Of a stretch of 64,000 bases of DNA, positions 11,879-21,906 are shown piece after piece. The notes under the pieces are model-generated. The model saw only the letters and a list, made by a program, of their open reading frames with translations. It was not told where the DNA came from and searched no databases. Each line of letters opens with the position of its first letter. Within the stretch, counting starts at the first letter, position 1. The stretch is from Entonaema liquescens (lineage: Eukaryota > Ascomycota > Sordariomycetes > Xylariales > Xylariaceae). Both the position numbers and the translations under genes were made by a program. The stretch spans positions 434,001 to 498,000 of the forward strand of contig CADCSX010000012.1 of NCBI GenBank assembly GCA_902805475.1. The letters run 5' to 3'.

Positions 11879-12661
11879 GATTGGCTCGCTTAACAAGGCG
11901 ACTTGGAAATAAAGATACTATAGTAACGATAGTGGAAAACGATCGTAAGACTAACGATGCAGCCCCATAGCAGAAAGCTGAAGGTGTCTATACTAAGTAT
12001 ATTAAACCTTTCGGCGGTCCGAAGCTGGAAAAAAAAAATAAAGTCTGGGGAACGCCCCAAAAAGCTTCAGCTGCGATCAAGCAAAATCAGCTATATATGG
12101 CGTGCTTGGTGAATCCTTGCTCATAACTGGTCGGGAGCTTCCTTTGTTGCTGGGATTAAGACGCTGCTAAACTGCTACGGGGAAGTGCCAATGCTGGGCC
12201 TGCGCCAGCATCTGCAGCAGATCGATGCGGTTTGACCGTTCCGTACTGATCGGCGGACGGGAACCAAATTAGAAGGCGGCGGAAGAGGTTATTAAAAGAA
12301 ATAAAAAAATTTTGACAGGCTTTCGAAGATGGAAATAGGTAATGTAACTATGCTAAGAGAAAGGAAGGAGGTATTGAAGAATACCCCAAAAAGATACCTA
12401 AGGTAATGTGCCTTCTGTACCTAGATATTTAAAACTGGCTGACTGGTAATACCAATACACATTCTAGAACGTCAGAACGTTTCGTCCTTAGATACCTATT
12501 ACCTAACTAGTCCCACATCCCTAAACCTTGTGCTACCACAAAGACGGCCTTAAAAGTTTCCAAGGGTACCTATACCTAATAAGTTCCATGATACCTAAAT
12601 TCGGCGCCGGTGAAATACCCGTTCTTTCTACTGTGCTACCTTCATCTTCATCTATGACATA
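11879..12661. other. Intergenic stretch between the MFS and P450 genes
   Basis: This holds the promoter of the MFS gene and the 3' flank of the P450 gene, both on the minus strand. Short A-rich tracts are visible. No gene is seen. Confidence 0.55.
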
Positions 12662-14076
12662 TCAAGCAGCCACATGTTCTAGCCACTCGATAGTCCTATC
12701 TGTCGAGACAGCATCCTTCATCTCCAACTTCCAATTCTCCATGGCCAACCTCCCAGACGGCAACAGCGCACTCCTATCCTCATCCAGTATGTTATTATCA
12801 AACCGCACATTCGACCCTAACTCCAGAGTACCCAGACCCTTGGCTAGGACGACCACCAGGATGATAATGACACGAGGAGCATAATAGTCTGCGGCCGGGC
12901 ATCTATGAGGCCCGATGCTAAACGGCATGTATGCGCGTTCCATATGAACTGTGAATTCTTCGGGGAGGAACCGTGACGGCCGGAAATGCCCCGGGTTGGT
13001 CCAGATGTTAGGATTCATGTGGCATTCTTCAATGCTGGCTTTCATCTCATTATCTAGGATGAACGGAGGGACTTGAGGCTCTCTTGGGAAGGCACGATAG
13101 ATACTCTTCGTGGGAGGATATAGACGAAGACCCTCCTATGAAAGTTAGTAGACGATTATTTCGAAGCAAGAGAAAAAGCATTGGTGAGTGATCGGGAGCT
13201 TCGGCTTACCTTGGCGAAATTCATCGCTACCATCGCTACATTATCAGAGTTTCCGCCTTCGAAACATTTCGGTACTGCTTTGACAACCTCTCGAAACTGG
13301 TCTGCGGTTTCTTGGTCTACGTCCCGGAATCCAGCAGAGATAAATGTCAGCAAAACGACGCGCCACATCGTCTCATAGGCTGGGATGATGATGTTTAAAG
13401 GATTATCCTTCTTGTCGCTATAAGGTAGATGGTTCGGAAGTATTCGCTGCAGTGCTTCAAGTAGTGTCTGCCTTGTCTGTACAACTAATACCTCATCGAG
13501 GTTTGACTTTGACTGTACCCAAAGGTCATTAATTGCAGTAGTCGCAATTCCCACATCGTGAAGGTCGATGCTATTTGGTTCCGCATCGAAGAACGAATAA
13601 AGAGTCGAGACGAATACAAGTTGCCTAACGAGAACGGCTAAAGGCAACGAATGTCTTACGTTTCGAAACTGGGCTAAAGCCAGATCTAAGGTGGTAGAGG
13701 CAGCTTGGGAATATCTCAGCCACTCCCCTGGTCTCGTATTGTGTAACCTGGGTCCAAGTTTCTGTATGAATCTCCTGTGGGTACTTATGTTCGTAGTTGT
13801 GAACGCATTGTCGATGTCAAATACGTCCTTTAGTCGCTTATTTGGTTCGGCTCGGACTGTAAGACGGTTTTCTAAATTCCTGTGTTTGAGAAATCCAAAG
13901 CTGGCGATTTCTCGTTGGTGTTGGACATATTGTAAAGCCTCTATTGGTGGGGGTTTCTGCTGCTCGGTCAAGAAGATGACTATCCAACTACGTATTATTA
14001 GTCCTAATAGCCATATGAAAAACCAAGTCATAGAACCGAGCTTAACGGCGGTGATGATCCAGTGATAGAAACCCAT
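12662..14076 (-). CDS. Cytochrome P450 monooxygenase
   Basis: Two exons (14076-13210, 13135-12662) give 446 residues, slightly short for a fungal P450. An N-terminal membrane anchor (about residues 10-36) is followed by a Pro-rich hinge (KPPPIE). In the I-helix position there is PAYETMWRVV instead of the usual AGxDT. The splice restores the ExxR motif at the very start of exon 2 (EGLRLYPPT, Glu290/Arg293), then FRPSRF and the heme loop PFSIGPHRCPA with Cys368 as axial ligand. The last position of FxxGxxxCxG is Ala rather than Gly. It is expected to be an ER-membrane heme-thiolate oxygenase using a P450 reductase. It lies on the same strand as, and upstream of, the MFS transporter. The substrate is unknown. 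Confidence 0.9.
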
Positions 14077-15839
14077 TGTTGCAAGATTGACCCATCTGTG
14101 AAAATATAGAATAGCATTGTAATGGACAGACCCTTTTATACAATCTTACGATGACTTTACTGGGACATACTCGATTTGCTGACTGAATTTCGAATCTACC
14201 TATGCCTTAGTGACCTCGAATGTGTTGTTCCCCACGTTGACGTTAGACAAAACAAACGACACCCCTAGAATCAACCAGCAGCATACCGACAGATCATTCT
14301 ATTTAACCTTGAATCAGTAGGATAATTATATCGAATACTTATGTTACCAGAAACGGCACGGGCCGGAGCTCCCGTATTTGTCCAACCTTCTTTATCTAAT
14401 AGCTGTGAGGCTCCGCCCTCGAGTAGACCTGCAAACGGGGCATAGCAAACCACATCTCGTGATATATACTAATAGTTATATTTTGGATTAATCCGAAGTA
14501 AATGACTCGAATAGTAGCAATGATATCATCTTTATCGCCACTGATAATTGGAAAAGGGGAAATATGATCAAGAAAGAAAAGGCGAAGGAACAAGGGGGAA
14601 ACAGCAACAGCGAGAAGGCAGTAGAAGAAGAATCAACAAAATCAAGCCGGCCGTCCTGCCTCTTCTGAGTGCATGTTCCCCTTGAACCTTAGCAGATCGG
14701 GCAACTCCCGCTGCTATTTGCTTTTCGAATGTATGTATTTTACACCCTGTGCTGACCACTTTTTGTTACCTAGAAGTGTGAGGGATATTGACGAAAGGAC
14801 ACGTATCGACTTGATTTAGAATAATCCCTTTAGCCAGCATTATGGTATTATCACGAATGACGTAGAAAAATAATTCCTTATACCATTTGACTAGATAGGT
14901 AGCTTATCATATATCACATAGCCTATGTAGCTGCGTCCGCCTCACACTTAAGGGTACTTGCTGCGTAAAATTGAGGCGACGCACATACTTCCAGTCATTT
15001 CTACATAAGATGTAAGAAGGTGACATGTAAAACAGGGCTGATACCTATTCAATGATACATAATCTTTACCACCTACTAAGACTTAACAAACAGCAGCACT
15101 CTTAGATTTATGAATGCTATTTCGATGGCATGACTCATCTAAATTGATGGAATCAACGTGTTAGCTTCCCCGCTACACAGAAACTTGATGTAGCGACTAC
15201 TGCTAAATGTAGGCAACCGGTATAGAATATGATATTCGTATGAGGGGCTATTAGGCTTCCTGAGATTTTGTCTCAGAAAAGGGGCATTGTAACCTTATGT
15301 AAATCAAGGCCTAGGAGTCTGTCGAGTAACTGACTTACAGACTAATGCCAAGGCATACGTACCTCTATCCAAGTCCCCTTTCCATACCATAATGCAAATT
15401 ACATAGCACAATGAGGATCCATGAAAAAAGGTACGAACAAGACATTTTAGAATTCATACCTGCGCTAGAACAGTAACGCATATGTATATATCCGCTGGAC
15501 CCTTGGATATCCCGGTAGGCGGGAAGTTCCCAAATCCGTGTCTATGGTATCTACTAGTCTTGGAAAAAAAGCCTTCTCAGAACTCGCTTGCTCGCTCTAG
15601 TTCCATTATCAAAAATATTTGGAAGAAAGCAAAATCCCTGTAGCCGAAAAATAAACGCCCCTTATATGCATGCAGTGATGCATCGTGCCTAGTTTCTGCC
15701 GACCCGTTGGAATATACGTTTTCAATCCTGTCCCCTCCCTTGCCCCTGAACGCCAGACTAACCTGCCATTATCATTCGCGATGATCCCCAGAACCCTACC
15801 CTAGTACCTTGGTAATATGTGGAGTTTACCCCGTGGGGT
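14077..15839. other. Intergenic stretch, no gene seen
   Basis: The P450 promoter lies at the left end and the 3' flank of the mitochondrial protein gene at the right. Short open frames near 14271-14759 have no recognisable features. A small hairpin (CTGAGAT/TCTCAG) is visible near 15261. Confidence 0.5.
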
Positions 15840-17288
15840 TTACCTTAGAGCACTTTGCGTCTTCATACGTATCATCTTGAGACGGAAATTAGACGTCTTC
15901 AAGTCAAACGTCTCCGTCTTCGGATCCCACCACGAAGAAACATCGATTGTTATAAAAGCGCGGGGAGTTACGACCTCCACAAGCCCAGTTACGTAGATAC
16001 TACCTCGCGGGGGCAATCCACGGATGGGTCGCCAAGTCTGCACAAAAGTTTCTTTAAATGCGCGCCACGGCCCCCTTGTATGCTCTTGCGTAGACTTAAT
16101 GCCGTATAGATCTTTGACAGTCTTAGGTTTTCCAGGCTCGGCGCTGGGAATAATTGGGACCGGACTGCTCATGCCCGAACCGGAAGAAGCCGCAGAGGGC
16201 CTGGTATCTGGTGTTGCTTCAGCGGATCTTTTCTCGACAGGGGATGCCGGGTCCGTTGACGAACTGTCGGGTGCTTTCGTATTTGAAGATGAAAAAGACT
16301 TAGGTGGTATTTTAGAGTTGGGCTCTTCTGTGGACTTTTTCAGCTTTTCGACGGCATCTCGAAAGGAGGTGTCTGGATTGGCAGATTTGTATCCAAATAG
16401 CGTGGCGAAATTCGAAGCATTCTGCTTTAATAATGCACCTGAGAAACTCCATAACGATATGGTGAGCGTGTCTGGCCAGAGAGCACGTTGTACTTGAATA
16501 GCAGTTGTGGTATCTACGGTTTCCTCTGCGACATAAACACCGTCGTCGCCTATTAGTATCCTGTAAAGAGAGGTTAGACCCAAAAGTCAATTGTACATCG
16601 TGTACATCGTGTATGAGATTAGGACGTACCCTCTTCGAACGAAGGTTGGTGGTGGTCTAGATGGGTATTGTACATCAAGCCAAAACCGACCTAATTTCAT
16701 ATCCTTACCACATCTCTGAATGAGCATGGGATTCTTCGAGGCGGTTTTACGAACAAGCTCGGCTAGACCACCTACAAATCTGTTAGACAGCGGTCATTCT
16801 CCCCTCTCGATCGTGGTAATCAACTTACTCTGGATGCCCCTCACTTTTTCCCTGTTCTTGTTGACCCTTATAAAGGCCTCCCACTCCGGGTCGGTGCTTT
16901 TGTATGGTTCGGATGGGACTAGTTTCGTGGTGAAAGGGAGCGGAATGAATAGAGGGTCGAGCTCTTCATCTATGTCTTCTACATCTTGTTCGTCCAGCCA
17001 TCTGAAAAGGGTACCAAGGACAGACGACGTATATATCTGATAGCACATATAATAGACACACCCAGCGGCTATAAAGTTCCTGCGCAATATGACTTAGCAT
17101 TCATGGCGACCGCTAGGAAGGTAAGAGGTAGTTGTCGCATACATTGGCTTGAACCACTTCCGCCGGATCTTGACCCTATGTACGTGGATAATTTGAGAGG
17201 AAGGCTGCGGCTGGGTCGACCTGTTGGCCCTGGCGGCAAGGGAAAGGATATTCGGTCGCGACCTTAAGAATCGCATCATGACGGGCAT
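15840..17288 (-). CDS. Predicted mitochondrial membrane protein of unknown function
   Basis: Four exons (17288-17143, 17079-16829, 16771-16630, 16560-15840) with introns of 63, 57 and 69 bp give 419 residues. The first intron begins GTATGC and has a GCTAAG branch-like site. The N-terminus is Arg-rich and lacks acidic residues (MRFLRSRPNILSLAARANR), as expected of a mitochondrial presequence. A hydrophobic segment follows at about residues 50-72 (AAGCVYYMCYQIYTSSVLG). The middle is a mixed domain ending LGRFWLDVQYPSRPPPTFV, then a Ser/Pro-rich linker, then a well-structured C-terminal block with VTGLVEVVTPRAFITIDVSS. The exon joins keep one frame throughout, which supports the model. I do not recognise a named family. 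A single-pass inner-membrane protein with both soluble parts on one side is a guess. It is divergent from the Vps3844 gene, 607 bp away. Confidence 0.85.
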
Positions 17289-17895
17289 TGCGATCGAGGC
17301 GCGCCCGGAATAGGCGGCCGAAGAAGGAGAGAGAACGTGACAGTCTTCTTCGGGATATCGAGGGATTGGCGAAATAAATTGATTTATTCCTTAGAGGTTG
17401 CCCGTCATGTGCGTCGCATGGATCATTTTAAGATAACCCGACATCGAAATGATATTCGAAAGGATTTCTAGTTAGATAAGTTATAAATTAGCCTTATAAA
17501 AAAAGAGCCATGGGAAAAAAATATGGCACATGTGCTTTATTACACTAGAAGTTCGAGACTCTTGGTTCTTGGTTCTAACTTTGAATATGTACGTCGAAGG
17601 TTCCACTGCTGAATAAAAAAAGAACAGTTGTAATTTAGATTCGTACTGTACCACGTACATGGGTTTTAGTAAGATACTGACATGTACATAGGTACCTATC
17701 TTATCAGGTTCATGTATGTATCACGTGTGAGTTAGTTATGGATTTATACCTACTTTACTTTCTACATACATGTTATGCATTCTACGGGGTTCATCCAGAC
17801 TCTCATGTCCCTGAGATGCAACAGCGTCACATAAGCGTGTCTTCGTCATCTACATCATATCCAAAACAGCTTCGAGAGTAATTAATCTCGACAAC
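17289..17895. promoter_or_regulatory. Divergent intergenic region between mitochondrial and Vps3844 genes
   Basis: Both flanking genes are transcribed outwards from this 607-bp spacer, so it must hold both promoters. It is AT-rich with several GTACAT/ATGTAC steps. No specific site can be assigned. Confidence 0.55.
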
Positions 17896-19141
17896 ATGAA
17901 GCTCCAAAGCTTCTTACTACCTGCCTTGGCTGGCATTACCACTACCCGAGCCGAAGACCAGCTACAGAATGCCGAAGCCTACATCATTAGGCAATCAAAA
18001 ACCACAACCACATCCAATCCTCCCTCGATACCAAATGATCTTGCCCGAGCTATCCTTCTCCAGCGTATTAGCACACCAGAGCAACCGGTAGCTCTCGGCC
18101 GACTTCCTGAGTCCATTCCCCAAGATGAATCTGTATCCTACATCAATCAGTTCGGAAAGGCGCCTGAGCCGCTGTTTGGAATAACCGAAGACGCGAACGA
18201 GCCTCGACAGCTTCTCATCGCCCTTTCCGGCGTCACGACAGATAAACACAAGGACCTCAAGGCCGCTATACCGCACGTGCCTCTCTCTTTCACGGCTTTT
18301 GGACTAAGCCGACTGTCTGTCGGAGGGAAGAAATCAAGCTGCGCATTTGAACAATCCATCGACCCTAATAATGAGAAATGCTGGAAAGGCAAGACGCAGT
18401 ATTTAGAATACGACGTTGTTAAGGTGCGCCTCATCTCCATCAAATTGGATATATAAATAATGTACTAAACTCTAGCAGAATAAGAACATCATCACACAAC
18501 TAGGCCAAAACATCGAGTCGCTCAACGCCCAAGCCCTCGCCGGCAAGCTCGAGACCACCATCCTCTTCCTCGCACACCCCAGCGCCGAATCCGACGAGCT
18601 CCGTCGCCGAGCAATCAAAGAAGAGAAAGTTCTAGCCGATGACGATGACGATGATGTCGATTTCATCGATATCCCCACGGCCGATTCCACCGTCAGCCAC
18701 CCTGGCGCTAACGCCGACAAGCCCTTCCACGCCTTTGGCTCCGAACTAGGTTCTTCGGCCGCCGTGGACCGCCCGAAGCCTGCTCCCGTTCTGCCCGCAT
18801 GTTTCACCTCGCACAACGCGTGTATCACCGCGACGGACTCGTGCTCCGGTCACGGACAGTGCGTCGATCGATGGGGCAAGGTCGACGGTGCTAAGAAGGC
18901 GTGCTTCTCCTGCCATTGCATGGCTACCAACGAGACCGACTCTAGCGGCCGCGTTGGTCTCTATCACTGGGGCGGCTCGGCCTGCCACAAGCGTGATGTT
19001 AGCACTCCCTTCTGGCTCTTCGCAGGTGTTTCGATTGCTCTTGTGTCTACTATCGCTTTCGCTATTGGTCTGCTGTTCAGTGTCGGCGAGGAGAAGCTTC
19101 CTGGTGTTATCGGGGCTGGTGTCTCGCGGACTACGAAATAA
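17896..19141 (+). CDS. Vps3844-type type I membrane protein
   Basis: Two exons (17896-18423, 18479-19141) give 396 residues. It starts with a signal peptide (MKLQSFLLPALAGITTTRAE), followed by a lumenal domain, an Asp-rich stretch, a Cys-rich module at about 288-345 (CFTSHNACITATDSCSGHGQC, then CFSCHCMA and the final Cys of SACHKRD), one transmembrane helix (about 353-375, FWLFAGVSIALVSTIAFAIG) and a short cytosolic tail. The eight-cysteine module followed by a TM helix is the hallmark of the fungal Vps3844 C-terminal domain family, linked to vacuolar sorting and the secretory pathway. The detailed role is unknown. The signal peptide plus single TM predicts type I topology in ER or endosomal membranes. 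The exon junction falls after a Lys codon. Confidence 0.92.
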
Positions 19142-19543
19142 GGTTCATATATTAATATATGTAACGGTTGGTGGTCGTCGATCTTGCCTCCATCCCGCAC
19201 AAGGGGAGACTAGGACCGTATATGTGAGAGAAGGGGCGAATAGCAAAGTGATGGACTTAAGCCGTACTATGTCACGTACGGCTATAATGCAGATGTATCA
19301 TACGTGTATCGATACCGGGGACAATTGATCAAGCAATCGAATAAAAAAGGCGCTGGTTAGCATATCTGTCTCTCCCCGCCCATGGGAGGTTCCCAGACGG
19401 TTATTTCATTTATGTAGAAGGTTAGGTTCATAACATGAAGATTCGTTAAATTGGACTAGCATTTTCCTATGTATGAATGATGAAGTGACTGCTGTAGTCT
19501 TCTGCGTATTGGGTATCATAATAAACATATTGTATCTATCATA
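19142..19543. other. Convergent intergenic spacer
   Basis: A 402-bp spacer between the 3' ends of the Vps3844 and NTR2-like genes. No gene is seen. Confidence 0.6.
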
Positions 19544-21184
19544 TTACATTTCCATTTCCATTTCCATTTCCGATTTCTGCCTCACCGGTGTAGTCCCCAA
19601 GCTATCCAGTCCTCTCTGACCAGGCGTGCCACCGCCAGCTCTAGCTTGATCTAATAACGACTGCGCGGCCTCGACGTTATTTGCCGTGGTGGTATTGCTA
19701 GACGCCGTTTCTCCGTTCTCATTATTACCACCCTCACCATTCGCCACGTTCGTATCAGCAGAACCAGTCATCAGCGCGCGATACCGTTCCCCAGCCTCGT
19801 TAAGCAATCTCTGAACCTCCGGCTCGCGCTGAAGTATTCCTTCCCTCTCAGCGCGCAACTCATCGATCCGCGCCCGTAGCTTCGCCATCTCTTCTTGTTT
19901 TCTCCGCATGCGCTCCTTGAACTCGCCCACCAGCACGCTGAGATCCGGCAGCGGCGTGATCCGCGGTATGACCGCGAGCGGGTTATTCGCGCCGAGTTGT
20001 TGTCGCCGCTGCTGCTTCTCGCGCTCCTCGGCCAGCCCGTCCATGCCCGCGCGCGTCTGCGCGGCCTCGTACGCGGCGCGCCGCTCGGCTTCCGAGTCGT
20101 CGGATTCGTCGCCGTCAGACCCGCCCTCGGCGGCCGTGATGAGCGAGGCCATTTCGGCGCGTCGGCGGCGCCGCGCTTCGCGCTCCGCTTTCTTTCCCAG
20201 CGAGAGCCCGCCGTCCTCGACGAACTCGTCGAAGCCCTCGCCTAGGTCCTCGTCTTCGGCGACCAGACGCGTGTCTTTGGAGGACTTGGAGGGCTCGTGC
20301 CGCCGCGATAGGACCGTTAGGTACGAGTCTCCGGCTCCGCGGTCGTCGTCGCCGCCATCGGACAGCGAGATGAAGTCATCGGTATCTTTTGTGCCTTCCT
20401 TGGCTAGGCGGGCGCGTCGGGCTTTCTTCTCTTGGATTTCGGCTTCGGTTAGGATTGCTGTTTTCTTGGGAGAGGGTGGATGGGTTGGTGCAGTGTCTAC
20501 TACTAGGGCGCCTTCGAGCTCGGATGGGTCGAGTATCATCTCGTCATCCGAAGTAGGTTGTAATTTAGACAGGTCTTGGGGCGTATTTGGTGTGGATTGC
20601 TGTAACTCGGAGAGATATTCTTTGCTGTATCGTGGACGGTCGTCGTCGGTATCGTTGGAGCGCATGGGCAACCGGCCGAGCGGTAGGTTCTTTGCAATGC
20701 CCTTCTTGTAAGCGCTGTTTTCGACGGCAGTATGAGCGAGTGTCGTAGAGCGGTTGGGCGTAGAGACTTCCTCTCCAAGTAGTATAGAATCTTCATCACC
20801 AGGAGCCTCCTCACTAGGGACACCAAATGAGAGACGTGAGCTAGATGCTCTTTTCTTAATCTTACTAGACCCTGACTTTCCTCCTAGAGGTGGTCGCATC
20901 CGTAAGGGCACGCCACCATCCTCATCGTCTTCTGCTTCCGCTTTGCTGTTTGTAGAGACAGTTTGTTGATCGGAAGCTGCATCATCTTCTAGTTTATTGA
21001 TATTTATGCTCTTCCGTAGAGATGAGTGCTTGAATGGCTTGCTTCGACTTGTTTTAAACGAGGGTTGTAATGCTGGACCCTGAGGTTCTTCTGGTGGATT
21101 TAAAGACTCGGTTGAGATTGTGTCATCGTCGTCATCTTGAACCGTAATCTTGCGTGGTTTTCGCTTGGCCCCAAATGCGCTCAT
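19544..21184 (-). CDS. NTR2-like spliceosome disassembly factor
   Basis: An intronless gene of 546 residues. The N-terminal signature (MSAFGAKRKPRKITVQDDDD) and the charged, low-complexity middle match the nineteen complex-related protein 2 family. In yeast, Ntr2 works with Ntr1 to recruit the helicase Prp43 and release the lariat intron from spent spliceosomes in the nucleus. A coiled coil is predicted at about 420-475 (FKERMRRKQEEMAKLRARID), followed by an Asn/Gly-rich tail. The C-terminus ends in a Met-Glu dipeptide run encoded by a hexamer repeat (19547-19570), an unusual tail probably produced by slippage just before the stop. The gene is divergent from SmG, another splicing component, with only 274 bp between the start codons. 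Confidence 0.85.
   Translation of the reverse strand: MSAFGAKRKPRKITVQDDDDDTISTESLNPPEEPQGPALQPSFKTSRSKPFKHSSLRKSININKLEDDAASDQQTVSTNSKAEAEDDEDGGVPLRMRPPLGGKSGSSKIKKRASSSRLSFGVPSEEAPGDEDSILLGEEVSTPNRSTTLAHTAVENSAYKKGIAKNLPLGRLPMRSNDTDDDRPRYSKEYLSELQQSTPNTPQDLSKLQPTSDDEMILDPSELEGALVVDTAPTHPPSPKKTAILTEAEIQEKKARRARLAKEGTKDTDDFISLSDGGDDDRGAGDSYLTVLSRRHEPSKSSKDTRLVAEDEDLGEGFDEFVEDGGLSLGKKAEREARRRRRAEMASLITAAEGGSDGDESDDSEAERRAAYEAAQTRAGMDGLAEEREKQQRRQQLGANNPLAVIPRITPLPDLSVLVGEFKERMRRKQEEMAKLRARIDELRAEREGILQREPEVQRLLNEAGERYRALMTGSADTNVANGEGGNNENGETASSNTTTANNVEAAQSLLDQARAGGGTPGQRGLDSLGTTPVRQKSEMEMEMEM
19547..19570 (-). repeat. In-frame hexanucleotide repeat at the NTR2-like C-terminus
   Basis: Four units of GAAATG on the coding strand encode alternating Glu and Met immediately before the stop codon at 19544-19546. 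Confidence 0.85.
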
Positions 21185-21458
21185 TTTATGTCCTTAATAA
21201 TAACTTTTCCTTCTGCTGGATTGTCCCAATTAGCTGTGAGGTTCGTAACCCGAAATATTGAAGTTGAAAGGAAGGTTACTGTTTGGTTTGTACCTTTGTA
21301 CTCTGGTTATAGAGCTAATGGTCATTATCGATAAAGGATTGAGCTATGACATTATCTTATCGGGCGCGTGGTGAACTCGGTCTCCATTTGTCAACAGCAA
21401 CAACTTTCCTACAGCAAGTCTTCAGCTTTTATCACAGACTTGAGCAAATACTGTCGAG
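21185..21458. promoter_or_regulatory. Bidirectional promoter of the NTR2-like and SmG genes
   Basis: Two start codons on opposite strands lie 274 bp apart, so transcription start sites for both splicing genes must lie in this spacer. It contains no convincing open frame of its own. Core promoter sites cannot be assigned by eye. Confidence 0.75.
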
Positions 21459-21906
21459 ATGGCGCCCGCACAACCAGAGCTCAAGAAGGTATTTTCCCAT
21501 CATGATTCAGTCTACGAAGCTATGCTTATCAAGTATTATGTAGTACCTCGACAAGAGACTATTCGTCCAGCTGAACGGAAGCCGTAAGGTCCTAGGCATT
21601 CTTCGCGGTTACGATGTAAGCAATCAGGCGCCTTACCTTCATTATTTTCTCTACAACAAAAATATACAATTGTCCTATGCGCACGGGCTGATTTTTATCT
21701 AGGTTTTCTTGAACATTGTCCTAGATGACGCAGTGGAAGAGAAAGATGGAGGCGAGAAGGTCAAGCTGGGGATGGTGGTATGTGAATCTGGACGACGACA
21801 TCGCAAGTGCTAGCATATGCTAATAACAATACTCTAGGTCATCCGAGGCAATTCCGTCGTCATGCTAGAAGCACTAGAGAGAATCGGTGGAGATCGTGAC
21901 AAATGA
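21459..21906 (+). CDS. Small nuclear ribonucleoprotein SmG
   Basis: Four short exons (21459-21488, 21544-21615, 21703-21777, 21838-21906) give 81 residues, the normal length for SmG. The reading frame across all three introns (55, 87 and 60 bp) produces a continuous Sm fold. The Sm1 motif is YLDKRLFVQLNGSRKVLGIL, then RGYD, FLNIVLDDAVEE, and the Sm2 motif GMVVIRGNSVV near the C-terminus. SmG is one of seven Sm proteins forming the ring around the U-rich site of U1, U2, U4 and U5 snRNAs. The dense intron content in so short a gene is typical of fungal Sm genes. It is divergent from the NTR2-like gene, so two splicing factors share an upstream region. Confidence 0.97.
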
